Source of the DNA: a virus
Strand: one strand, 5' to 3'
Length of the DNA stretch: 36,611 bases
IMG/VR virus record: IMGVR_UViG_3300043410_000257
Coordinates: 1-36,611 of that record
The notes beneath the pieces are model-generated. The model did not search any database. It saw only the letters and a list, made by a program, of their open reading frames with translations, and was not told where the DNA came from. Every line of letters begins with the position of its first letter. Within the stretch, counting starts at the first letter, position 1. Below, piece after piece: positions 23,259-30,301 of the stretch. The position numbers were made by a program, and so were the translations under genes.

Positions 23259-25978
23259 CACTTAGCCTTTTTGTTTGTCAGTTCAAGACGCATGTCGTCC
23301 ATGTTCTTGTGAATGCTCACGCCCTTTTTGTGGGCTGAATGATACTTCGCTTGCGCTTCGTCTTCACCTCGACGCATCGCCAAGTGACGTTGCGCCATGA
23401 TGTTTTGCTCTGGGAAAGCATGGAAGTCGTCATGACCAAAGCCATGGTGACGACTGCCGACACTGCCGCCTTTTGCCAACTTGATAGTGCTTGGCAACTT
23501 GATCGCCATTGGCTGTCGATACTCTTTCCCCGCCGCTTTGATTTGCTCTTCTGGCTTGTCAATCTCGTACTCTCCTTTGTTCGCCATCGCGTGCTCGATG
23601 TGCTTTTGATTCACATGGTGAGTGAACGATGTCTCATGGCCCAAGTTGCTTGTCGACTCGGTGGGTGTGGTCATCAAGATGTGACCAGCCTCTTTGCCGT
23701 TCTTGGTCTTGAAGCGATTCTTGGGCAAGAACTCAGTGTCTTTGAAACGTGAGTCCGTTGGGATCATGTGAGGCGTGCCATCTTTGTTGGTGCCCACTTG
23801 AACCAAGCGAGGGTGCAACACGTGCTGGCGCTGGTAGTCGAAGCGTTGGTCTTTGACTGTGCGATGACCGTAGTGGGCTTTGTCTTCGCTTGTGGCCTTG
23901 CCGCTTGGGCCGAAGTGACCTTCTGGGCCCTCTGCCTTTTCCTCTTCGCTCAACTCGCTCACAGGACGACCTGTCGACCAGTACTTGGCGTGAGTGATGT
24001 GCTCTTCCATCTTCTTAGCCATGGGTGAGCCGCGCTTCACGTCGGTGACCATGTACGAGCCCTTGGGTGGCGTCTTGTTGCCTTGCTCGTTCTTGAAGTC
24101 GCCTTTGTTGTCTGCCGCCAAGATGGTGTTGCGAACACGTGCCTTGTCGCGTGCGATGTTCTCGCTGACTTGCTCACCCTTCTTGACCTTGGGGCCGACG
24201 TTCGAGTGAGTGACGTAGTAGCCATTCTCTGGGTCGTGCAACTCGTTGGTCTTGCCATATGAGTTGGCGATGATCGGTGGCTTGCCCTCGGCCTTGCGTT
24301 GCTCGTTCAAGTGACGTAGGACGTGACGTGAGGACACGTCGGTCTCGTCCACCACGTTGGGACGGAACAGAAGGCGTTGGTTCTTTTTGTCTGCACGGTT
24401 CGCGGCGTTACGCAGTGAGTGGGTGTGGGCCAGAATCCAATCGTTGGTCATGGCTGGGTCGTGCTTGGCTTGCTCGTGAGCGGCACGGCGCGTTGCGGCG
24501 CCGGGGTACTGGCTCTCGGCGTTCGGTGCAAAGCACGTGCCCTTCTTGGTGTCCACGATGCCCTCGGCGTCTTTGCCACCGCCACATCCCTCGGTCTGAC
24601 CGGGGCAGGTGTTGATCACGTGGTACTTGGTGTCCTTGCCGTGGCCCGATGTGTACAAGGCATGGCCTGCCACACCTTTGGAGGCATAGCCTACATGGGA
24701 GCGCCCCTCTTCGTCGTACTCATGGCGCACAGTGTCCAACTTCTCGGACTCGTCCAAGGTGTCTGCGTCCTTGCCCAAGTGCTTGGCTTGACGCAGGCGA
24801 CCTAGTGCGGCCTTTTCTGCTTCGATCTGCTCTTCGGGTGATTTGCCGAAGTGCTCTGCCAATGTCTTCTTGTGGGCACTGCCGATCTTGCTGATCGTGA
24901 GTGGCTCACGGTGCTCAGAGCCGTACACGCCTGCACGCGCCTCGTTCATCTCATGGATGCCCACAGCGCCTGACTTGGCGTTGCCTTCCAACGTGTGGCG
25001 TGGTACGACCAACCCTTTCACACCGCCTGAGCCTTCTGCACGTATCGTCACGCGCTTACTCTCTTCGACGGGTGCTTTGGCCTTCTTGGGTTTCTTGCCA
25101 AGAATCAATTCAGCCTTCATGTCGTCCGCAGACATCGAGCCACCCTTTGCCATTGGCTTTTGTGGGGCGTTCTTGTCGCCGGGCTCCATCGCTCCCATGG
25201 CTTGGCCTTGTGGCGTCATCGACAGCATGTTGCCCATGGGTGGTGTTGGGCCTTGAGGCGCCGCACCTGCTTGTGGTGGCTGACCGCCTTGTGGGGGTTG
25301 GCCTGCTTGGGGCTGTTGACTTGGTAGGCCCTGAGGCATGAGTTGTTGACCGCCCTGCATGCGATTGGTGTCGATGCCGCCGATGGGCATGCCGTTGGGG
25401 GTTGCCACGCCGCCGGGGGTGGGGATGCCGCGCTGTTTCATGTCAGGCGCAAAGAACATCTTCGGCGCCATGCTCGGCGCCTCATTGATGCCAATGTTCT
25501 TGAGCGAGATGGGGTTTGTCTTCTTTGACAGCGCCATCTTCATTTGGGCCATCGATGGTTGCACGTTGCCGCCACCTGCCTTGTTGATGGGGTGCATCTG
25601 CTTGCCCGTCTTCTCTTGGATGTAGTACGAGTCATGGCCTGCACGCTTGATCGCTGACTGCATGCGTGGGTCTTCGATGTACTTGTGACTGCCTGTGCCC
25701 AATATCTCAGCCATGTGCTTTTGCGACTCTGGGTGAATGTTGAACTCTTTGTGTCGCATGAGGTGCCCAGCTACGTTGTGCGTGTGCTCTGGGTTCTGAT
25801 AGTCGAATGGGTTCTTGTGCACTTGGCCTCCTTGGGCTTTGTTGGGCGGCTGGTTTCTATTGGCGATCTGCTCTGCATTCCATACTGCCTGAGCCTTGCG
25901 TTGGGCATCATTGGCTGGCTGCTGCATCAAAGCCTTGAGCCGCTCTAATTCGGCAATGCGTTCAGGTGTAAGTGCCAT
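23258..25978 (-). CDS. Large unknown protein between TerL and portal, with Cys core and KGG motifs (906 aa)
   Basis: Regions in order: a helical N-terminus (1-45); a His-rich part (50-130); a Pro/Gln/Gly low-complexity stretch (about 180-270); a basic linker (285-325); an alpha/beta core (about 340-600) with C458-x6-C465-x16-C482, SQYPGAATRRAA and FRPNVVDETDVS; and a His-rich C-terminal part. Motifs KAQGGQV (47-53), KAGGG (133-137), AKGGS (277-281) and LAKGGSV (834-840) tie it to the KGG proteins. The Cys core resembles the uncharacterised phage GP88 family in pattern. It may be an internal or ejected virion protein; position and composition only support that weakly. Confidence 0.6.
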   Translation of the reverse strand: MALTPERIAELERLKALMQQPANDAQRKAQAVWNAEQIANRNQPPNKAQGGQVHKNPFDYQNPEHTHNVAGHLMRHKEFNIHPESQKHMAEILGTGSHKYIEDPRMQSAIKRAGHDSYYIQEKTGKQMHPINKAGGGNVQPSMAQMKMALSKKTNPISLKNIGINEAPSMAPKMFFAPDMKQRGIPTPGGVATPNGMPIGGIDTNRMQGGQQLMPQGLPSQQPQAGQPPQGGQPPQAGAAPQGPTPPMGNMLSMTPQGQAMGAMEPGDKNAPQKPMAKGGSMSADDMKAELILGKKPKKAKAPVEESKRVTIRAEGSGGVKGLVVPRHTLEGNAKSGAVGIHEMNEARAGVYGSEHREPLTISKIGSAHKKTLAEHFGKSPEEQIEAEKAALGRLRQAKHLGKDADTLDESEKLDTVRHEYDEEGRSHVGYASKGVAGHALYTSGHGKDTKYHVINTCPGQTEGCGGGKDAEGIVDTKKGTCFAPNAESQYPGAATRRAAHEQAKHDPAMTNDWILAHTHSLRNAANRADKKNQRLLFRPNVVDETDVSSRHVLRHLNEQRKAEGKPPIIANSYGKTNELHDPENGYYVTHSNVGPKVKKGEQVSENIARDKARVRNTILAADNKGDFKNEQGNKTPPKGSYMVTDVKRGSPMAKKMEEHITHAKYWSTGRPVSELSEEEKAEGPEGHFGPSGKATSEDKAHYGHRTVKDQRFDYQRQHVLHPRLVQVGTNKDGTPHMIPTDSRFKDTEFLPKNRFKTKNGKEAGHILMTTPTESTSNLGHETSFTHHVNQKHIEHAMANKGEYEIDKPEEQIKAAGKEYRQPMAIKLPSTIKLAKGGSVGSRHHGFGHDDFHAFPEQNIMAQRHLAMRRGEDEAQAKYHSAHKKGVSIHKNMDDMRLELTNKKAK

Positions 25979-26040
25979 GTCGATCTCGATGAGGGAATTG
26001 CCTCAATTATGCCTTTGTGGGGCAGTCAGTACAACGTCCA

Positions 26041-26256
26041 TCACTCTGGCACACGCCCAGACACTTGCATGACCTGAGCATTGCGCCATCTAATCCAATC
26101 GCGCAGTGCTTGCATGGTTTGCTCTTCGTGCAACTCTGCCGTGGGCTTGGTGAGGATTTCAAATCGATGGGCGCACACTGTGGTTTGCACGCCGTTGATG
26201 TGGGTGATCTTTTCATAGTCTTTGCCTGTCGTAACGCTGATGAAGTCGTCGCTCAT
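26041..26256 (-). CDS. Small unknown protein downstream of TerL (71 aa)
   Basis: ATG 26256 has a clear AGGAG 6-10 bases upstream on the coding strand. The protein has a beta-like N-terminus (MSDDFISVTTGKDYEKITHI), a VCAHRFE(I/L) middle and a Trp/Arg-rich helix (TMQALRDWIRWRNAQ). Directly upstream lie two overlapping inverted repeats (26279-26314) and a possible promoter, so it may be the first gene of a new transcript. A 24-codon Cys-rich frame overlaps its end (see findings). I do not recognise the family. Confidence 0.6.
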   Translation of the reverse strand: MSDDFISVTTGKDYEKITHINGVQTTVCAHRFEILTKPTAELHEEQTMQALRDWIRWRNAQVMQVSGRVPE

Positions 26257-26262
26257 GTTGTC

Positions 26263-26305
26263 TCCTAAGGGTTTCTACTTACTAATCCGATTAGTAATCA
26301 ATTGT
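26263..26305 (-). promoter_or_regulatory. Possible promoter with the 17-bp palindrome as spacer
   Basis: On the minus strand a TTGATT (26303-26298, -35-like) is followed after 18 bases by TAGAAA (-10-like, 26279-26274). The spacer consists almost wholly of the palindrome ACTAATC-N-GATTAGT. The AGGAG and ATG of the 71-aa gene follow at once. Each box matches the sigma70 consensus at 4 of 6 positions, so this is a weak or activator-dependent promoter at best. Confidence 0.4.
26279..26297. repeat. 17-bp palindrome, copy 2 (19 bp perfect: TTACTAATC-c-GATTAGTAA)
   Basis: A perfect palindrome with 9-base arms in the 54-base gap between terL and the 71-aa gene. It shares its left half-site with a second inverted repeat (26291-26314). 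This is the only copy wholly outside coding sequence, and therefore the best candidate for a working operator. Confidence 0.9.
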
Positions 26306-26314
26306 GATTACTAA
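26291..26314. repeat. Second inverted repeat overlapping copy 2
   Basis: TTAGTAATCA (26291-26300) and TGATTACTAA (26305-26314) are perfect 10-base arms around ATTG. It covers the terL stop (26311-26313) and overlaps the 19-bp palindrome by 7 bases. In RNA only one of the two hairpins could form at a time. In DNA they look like two overlapping sites for one dimeric protein. Confidence 0.85.
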
Positions 26315-27747
26315 GCACCGTATGGGTTCTCTCTGCCACGCATGTTGTAAATCTCAGCGTCTGTGATGTCCTCTTGATCCAACTCTTCGCGTCGTGGGAA
26401 GTCGATGCTGATCCATCCACCGTCGCGCAAGTATCGCAAGCCTTGGCTGATGCAGTCAACGAATTCGTCATGCACTGTGCCCTCAGGGAATGAGCACACC
26501 TGACTGACCATGCCCTCAGCCCAATCGCGCACGTAGCCCTTGCGTTGGCTGTGCTCTGGCACCCATACGCGCCCTGCCTTGATGATGTTGGCGACGATGC
26601 TGAGGCGTTGGACTTTGTCGGCCCTGCCGGGGTTATATCCCGTCACTGGCAGGTGCGCACGTTGCAAGTCTTGGATCAGCGACGTGCCTGCCGCCTTGTC
26701 CTCGATGAGGATCAGGTCGACCAACTTGCGTTCCTTGCCCTCGCCGTACACCGTCTCGAACTCGTCAATCACTTTGGGGCGAAGGTCTGGGTACTGAAGG
26801 CGCTCTTGCCAACAGTCGATGACCATCACGCACATGCCTGCATCGATGGGCTTGAACACCCCAAAGGTGATGCACCCAGTGGGGTCGTTGTAGTCGTTGT
26901 CCTTGAACGCGCAGTCGTATGACTGGATCACGTACTCGAACTTGGGGAAGGGCTTGTCAGCAGGCCATAGACGGAACCACTCGCGCTTGACGATGCCGCC
27001 CTCTTCGGGGTCGATGATCTCGGCGTGAATCTCTTGGCGTCCAAGGTCGGTGCCCTCGTACTGCAAGATTTGCTTTTGGAACGACTTCGCAAGGTTCTTG
27101 ATGTTGGAGTACGTGCTGGCGCGTGTGATCACCACGTCGTCGCCTTCGCGCTCGATCAACTCCATCACCACTTCTTTGGGCTTTGGCGTGGTCGAGCAGA
27201 TCAGCTTGGTGCGCTCACCGAGACGAATGCCGAACATGATCATGTCCCACGACTCGCGCAGGTACTCCCATGCCGCCAACTCGTCTAGCCACCCACCATG
27301 GAACTGTGGGCCACGGAAACGCTCAGGCTCGGACGCTGGGATGCCCTTGATGAACGATCCATTGATCAGGTGTATCTCGTGCAGGCTTGAGTTGTACTTG
27401 GCGATCAGGCCATCGGGGATGACCTTGAGTAGGCCAGAGTCGCCCTCAAAGCATGTGCCCTTCAAGTCACCGCTCGTGGGGGCCGACACCAACCATCGTG
27501 TGTTGGGTTGCTCCCATGCCCATGCCGCCAAGGTCTCTGCCGCCGCACGTGTCTTGCCTGCGCCGCGCCCTGCCAACATGAGCCATATGTTCCACCAATC
27601 GCCCACTGGCTCGATCTGATGCTTGTGGGCCGTGGCGTACCACGCTGACTGCCAATTGACCACCAATTGGGCAATGGGCGTCAGCTTGTTGAACTCCTCT
27701 GCGAGGTACTCCTTGTCTTCAAGGATTTCTTCGACGGCTAGGGTCAT
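26311..27747 (-). CDS. terL: Terminase large subunit TerL (478 aa)
   Basis: The N-terminal ATPase has Walker A GRGAGKT (60-66, K65), Walker B GGWLDE (151-156, D155/E156) and the coupling motif CSTTPKP (184-190). The C-terminal RNase H-like nuclease has D278 (QSYDCAF), an acidic pair E349-D350 (LILIEDKAAG) and D427/D431 (VHDEFVD). Both domains look complete. TerL cuts concatemeric phage DNA and pumps it through the portal. The length is normal. The gene overlaps the TerS stop by 4 bases (27744-27747). Confidence 0.95.
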   Translation of the reverse strand: MTLAVEEILEDKEYLAEEFNKLTPIAQLVVNWQSAWYATAHKHQIEPVGDWWNIWLMLAGRGAGKTRAAAETLAAWAWEQPNTRWLVSAPTSGDLKGTCFEGDSGLLKVIPDGLIAKYNSSLHEIHLINGSFIKGIPASEPERFRGPQFHGGWLDELAAWEYLRESWDMIMFGIRLGERTKLICSTTPKPKEVVMELIEREGDDVVITRASTYSNIKNLAKSFQKQILQYEGTDLGRQEIHAEIIDPEEGGIVKREWFRLWPADKPFPKFEYVIQSYDCAFKDNDYNDPTGCITFGVFKPIDAGMCVMVIDCWQERLQYPDLRPKVIDEFETVYGEGKERKLVDLILIEDKAAGTSLIQDLQRAHLPVTGYNPGRADKVQRLSIVANIIKAGRVWVPEHSQRKGYVRDWAEGMVSQVCSFPEGTVHDEFVDCISQGLRYLRDGGWISIDFPRREELDQEDITDAEIYNMRGRENPYGA

Positions 27748-28337
27748 TCTTCAAGCTGTCGCTGTTGCTTGATGGCCTTCAGTAGGTCACCGAACACGTT
27801 GAGGTTGTGCTCCACCACCACTGGGGCGTTGTCGTCTCCACCATGGGTGACTCGATCACCGTACTTCTTGGGGTTGAACTTTGCCAACAGCTTGAGGCGT
27901 GTCTCGATCCTCAGCTTGGATCGCTGGATGTGCTCACCGTTGGCCTCCCAGCCAGCAGACCTGCCCTCTTCATCGAATCGCTCCATCCAATCATTGTTGG
28001 CGTTGTCGGCGATATCAAGGCATTCCTCTGCCAAGGCGTCGTACCCCACGTCACGCGCATGCGCGATGGCTGTGGAAAGGTCGGGGTCTTTCCCCATCCA
28101 GTCGTACACCGTTCTCCACGCTGGGAAGCCTTCTTGTCTGCATATCTCCCTCAGTGGTATCCCCTCACTGAGTTGTTCACACATCTGTCTGGCTATCTCA
28201 GGGTCGTACTTGGATGGTCTCCCTCCCTTGTTTTTGGGCGGCGCGGGTTTTGTCGCGGGGAGGTTTTGTGCCGTCTCACTCTCTGGTGCCACCACCACGA
28301 GGCTTGGCTCTTTGGTCTTCGTCTTCTTGTCGGTCAT
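27744..28337 (-). CDS. terS: Terminase small subunit TerS (197 aa)
   Basis: A disordered Lys/Pro/Ala N-terminus (1-36) is followed by an AT-hook-like GGRPSKYD (38-45) and a helix-turn-helix (about 57-83, GIPLREICRQEGFPAWRTVY). A helical oligomerisation region ends in LKLLAKFNPKKYGDRVTH, a hallmark of Sf6-type small terminases. It then ends in a helical TerL-contacting tail. It would recognise the packaging site and load TerL. The ATG is directly preceded by a potential long hairpin (28339-28381). Confidence 0.9.
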   Translation of the reverse strand: MTDKKTKTKEPSLVVVAPESETAQNLPATKPAPPKNKGGRPSKYDPEIARQMCEQLSEGIPLREICRQEGFPAWRTVYDWMGKDPDLSTAIAHARDVGYDALAEECLDIADNANNDWMERFDEEGRSAGWEANGEHIQRSKLRIETRLKLLAKFNPKKYGDRVTHGGDDNAPVVVEHNLNVFGDLLKAIKQQRQLEE

Positions 28338-28338
28338 A

Positions 28339-28381
28339 TTCCAGTCCTTTGTCGCGCAGTCATTTCAGCGCATAACTGGAA
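28339..28381 (-). promoter_or_regulatory. Hairpin over the terS ribosome-binding site
   Basis: On the minus strand TTCCAGT (28381-28375) pairs with ACTGGAA (28345-28339), and GCGC (28371-28368) pairs with GCGC (28357-28354) inside it. The likely ribosome-binding sequence AAGGA lies within the lower part of this structure, and the terS ATG begins one base after the closing arm. There is no following U-tract, so it is not a terminator. It may limit terS translation or be bound by TerS itself. Confidence 0.5.
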
Positions 28382-28390
28382 GTTTAACTC

Positions 28391-28639
28391 TTACAAGGTT
28401 TGCTTGTGAAGATGTTCTGCCACCATGGGGTAGTCTTCTTTGAGGGTTTGCAGTTCGTGCTGGAGTTCGTCTGCGCGTCGGATTGCTTTTGCGGAACGGA
28501 TCAACTTGTCTGCCGATGACTCGATGTGCCGGGTTGCCACATCGATGTCGAACTGGTTTTCTTCATCTTTTCTGGCGTGCATCATGATCAGGGCTCTCAC
28601 CTGACCTTCCAGCTTGTCTATGCGCTCTTGGTCTGTCAT
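28391..28639 (-). CDS. Small coiled-coil protein, unknown (82 aa)
   Basis: An all-helical charged protein (MTDQERIDKLEGQVRALIMM at the N-terminus, with heptad-like Leu/Ile spacing to about residue 75). No membrane segment or catalytic motif is visible. It overlaps the 65-aa gene upstream by 4 bases and is the last gene before the terS leader. Function is unknown. Confidence 0.65.
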   Translation of the reverse strand: MTDQERIDKLEGQVRALIMMHARKDEENQFDIDVATRHIESSADKLIRSAKAIRRADELQHELQTLKEDYPMVAEHLHKQTL

Positions 28640-28833
28640 TTGATCTCCACTGAGTTTTCTGCGGCGAACTTCAAGCCCTCCGCAAGTTGGGCGTACTCCT
28701 CAATGGGCACCACGCTCATAACGGGGCCTTGAGGGGTGTTGACGATCTTGAGCACGCCCATGCCGTACAGCAGGGCGTTTGCATAGGCGTCGCTGAGGGT
28801 GAGGAATTCCTCATCAACTGGTTTCTCGTCCAT
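28636..28833 (-). CDS. Small unknown protein (65 aa)
   Basis: A 65-aa acidic protein (MDEKPVDEEFLTLSDAYANA, then YGMGVLKIVNTPQGPVMSVV and a helical end). The pattern is a helix, a beta hairpin and a helix. Its ATG directly abuts the stop of the upstream gene and its stop overlaps the next start. I see no motif that tells its job. Confidence 0.65.
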   Translation of the reverse strand: MDEKPVDEEFLTLSDAYANALLYGMGVLKIVNTPQGPVMSVVPIEEYAQLAEGLKFAAENSVEIK

Positions 28834-29022
28834 TTAGAGTTCCTCTGGGTTGTAGCCCACTTCGACCAAGAAGTCGCTGATGAGTCGATGCACTCTGCCC
28901 TCTAGATGCTTTGGAACCCTGCGCTCGACGTAGGTTGTCTCCACATCTGGTTTTTCTGGAGGCTTGCCCATGCCATAGTCCACGGGTTGGCCTCCACCTT
29001 TGATTGGGGCTTTGTCAAACAC
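28834..29022 (-). CDS. Small unknown protein, probable GTG start (62 aa)
   Basis: The open frame reaches back to 29106, but that part overlaps the 62-aa gene upstream. I choose GTG at 29022-29020, with GGAG 7 bases upstream and the codon overlapping the end of the preceding gene (stop 29017-29015). The product begins MFDKAPIKGGGQPVDYGMG, with a charged helix-rich end (VPKHLEGRVHRLISDFLVEV). ATG 28971 is the alternative, giving 45 aa. Function is unknown. Confidence 0.55.
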   Translation of the reverse strand: MFDKAPIKGGGQPVDYGMGKPPEKPDVETTYVERRVPKHLEGRVHRLISDFLVEVGYNPEEL

Positions 29023-29203
29023 CTTCGATCTCCAATGGCACATCGCGCCACTCGCCTTTGGGTTGGAATTCCCCACCGATGAATTTGCTGACATGGCTCC
29101 ACCCAAAGTCTTCCCACCATTGTTGGAGGATGCGCACGGGCTTGTGGTCGCCGTTGACTTCGATCTCGCGCTCCACGAAGCGCAGTTTTGGTGTTGGTTT
29201 CAT
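29015..29203 (-). CDS. Small unknown protein (62 aa)
   Basis: A 62-aa protein, MKPTPKLRFVEREIEVNGDH followed by KPVRILQQWWEDFGWSHVSK and GEWRDVPLEIE. It has the compact beta-strand pattern of small DNA-metabolism accessory proteins. The opening LRFVERE and QQWWED.....GEWRDVP are a pattern I recall from many phage proteins of unknown role. It overlaps its upstream neighbour by 4 bases. Confidence 0.7.
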   Translation of the reverse strand: MKPTPKLRFVEREIEVNGDHKPVRILQQWWEDFGWSHVSKFIGGEFQPKGEWRDVPLEIEGV

Positions 29204-29490
29204 GGTCGTGTTTTCCCTTCTTCAAATCCACGTTGATACTCTTGCTCAAGGCGACCCTTGAACACTTTTGCAATGTAGTCCACGAATGCGATGGCGCTCT
29301 CGTTGGCATTGCCCTCGAATGCTAGTCCATCGCCGTTGAAGTCCAAGCGTCCGATCTCTTCGTTGCCACTGTTGTGGAAGATCAAGGTGTAGTTGGGCTT
29401 GGGCACCTCAAACTTCTTGATTTGCGAGTGCGGTACGTGGCACTCTGCGCCCTCATAGTTCACTTTGTATGGCTCACTCTGCGCTGACAT
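29200..29490 (-). CDS. Unknown protein (96 aa)
   Basis: I start at ATG 29490 (MSAQSEPYKVNYEGAECHV), giving a 17-base overlap with the histone-like gene. The longer frame to 29670 would lie inside that gene and has unlike composition. The protein is beta-rich (YTLIFHNSGNEEIGRLDFNG) with a helical, charged C-terminal third (VDYIAKVFKGRLEQEYQRGF). I see no enzyme or metal-binding motif. Confidence 0.65.
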   Translation of the reverse strand: MSAQSEPYKVNYEGAECHVPHSQIKKFEVPKPNYTLIFHNSGNEEIGRLDFNGDGLAFEGNANESAIAFVDYIAKVFKGRLEQEYQRGFEEGKTRP

Positions 29491-29770
29491 TGAGAATCCT
29501 CCGTTCTGCGAATTTTCGGTATGCCTTGAGGTCTTTGTTCTCTTGCTCCAAACGCTCCACGCGCCCTTTGAGGTGGTTGATGGTGCTGTTTGCACGCTCG
29601 ATCCACTCTTTGACCTCTTGAGGCATGGCAAACATCTCGTCACGTTTTGCGCTGGCGATGGTGCGCTCACTCACAAGCACGCGCTTGACGATTTTCTTGG
29701 TTGGCGCCTTCTTGGCTACAACCTTCTTGGCTGGGGCCTTCTTAGCGGCTGGTTTCTTGGCAGTTGCCAT
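29474..29770 (-). CDS. Histone H1-like Lys/Ala-tailed protein (98 aa)
   Basis: Residues 1-30 are a tail of AKK/KKAPAKK/KKAPTKK repeats like the H1 C-terminal tail and bacterial Hc1/AlgP proteins. Residues 51-90 are a coiled coil (EWIERANSTINHLKGRVERL). It may bind DNA or RNA through the basic tail and dimerise through the helix. The tail sits at the N-terminus, the reverse of eukaryotic H1. The gene is flanked by small unknown genes with overlaps on both sides (29742-29770 and 29474-29490). Confidence 0.65.
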   Translation of the reverse strand: MATAKKPAAKKAPAKKVVAKKAPTKKIVKRVLVSERTIASAKRDEMFAMPQEVKEWIERANSTINHLKGRVERLEQENKDLKAYRKFAERRILNVSAE

Positions 29771-29930
29771 TGCTGATCTCCTTGGGTTGGTAAACGATGT
29801 CTGGCGCGTATGCGCACAGGATGATGAACATGACCAGCATCATGCCAATCACGATCTTTTGCCAGATGGTCTCAGGCGGCTGTTGGCTGGGCAGGCGGCT
29901 CATCATGTCGTCGATGTCTTGTTTGTTCAT
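29742..29930 (-). CDS. Small single-pass membrane protein (62 aa)
   Basis: The polar N-terminus (MNKQDIDDMMSRLPSQQPPE) is followed by one hydrophobic segment (about 23-43, IWQKIVIGMMLVMFIILCAY) and a polar tail. It overlaps the histone-like gene by 29 bases and the upstream 124-aa gene by 4 bases. A membrane-located early function is possible, such as host takeover or superinfection exclusion. Nothing specific shows it. Confidence 0.6.
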   Translation of the reverse strand: MNKQDIDDMMSRLPSQQPPETIWQKIVIGMMLVMFIILCAYAPDIVYQPKEISNGNCQETSR

Positions 29931-30301
29931 GTGTTCTTCTCCTTGAGTTTGGCTTCGATTTGTCGTATTTTGTCTATGTATGTTCCTGCGGGAGGGTCGT
30001 CATACCACACAGCCCTACATTCCTCATCCGTCAGCCCAACCCATGTGCGTTGTTGTGGTGTGGTGTAGAGCTTTGTGCCAACGTCAGGAACATAGCTAAT
30101 CCAATCAACACCAACCCTTTCAAAATCATTAGGCCAAGCAACCACTTCTCCAACAGGCTCACCATGCTCTTGCTTGGCTAGTGCTTCTTCTAGGGCTTTG
30201 ATGGCTTTACGCGCTGAAGGCTTGTGCTGATAGACATAGCCAGTACCAGCAACAACATCTTCCAATTCTTTTAACGCCAGCTTCATTGCTTCTTTACTCA
30301 T
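29927..30301 (-). CDS. Conserved phage protein, unknown (124 aa)
   Basis: A helical N-terminus (about 1-45) is followed by the motif EPVGEVVAWPNDFERVG, then GTKLYTTPQQRTWVGLTDEE and a helical end. This 'E-P-V-G-x-V......G..LYT.P' core recurs in many small phage/prophage proteins of Burkholderiales and other Proteobacteria, with no known role. Its ATG overlaps the stop of the 35-aa gene. Confidence 0.7.
   Translation of the reverse strand: MSKEAMKLALKELEDVVAGTGYVYQHKPSARKAIKALEEALAKQEHGEPVGEVVAWPNDFERVGVDWISYVPDVGTKLYTTPQQRTWVGLTDEECRAVWYDDPPAGTYIDKIRQIEAKLKEKNT

Noticed and set aside
28339-28381. Reading the terS leader hairpin as a transcription terminator
   Set aside because: No U-tract follows the stem and the terS start codon follows at once.
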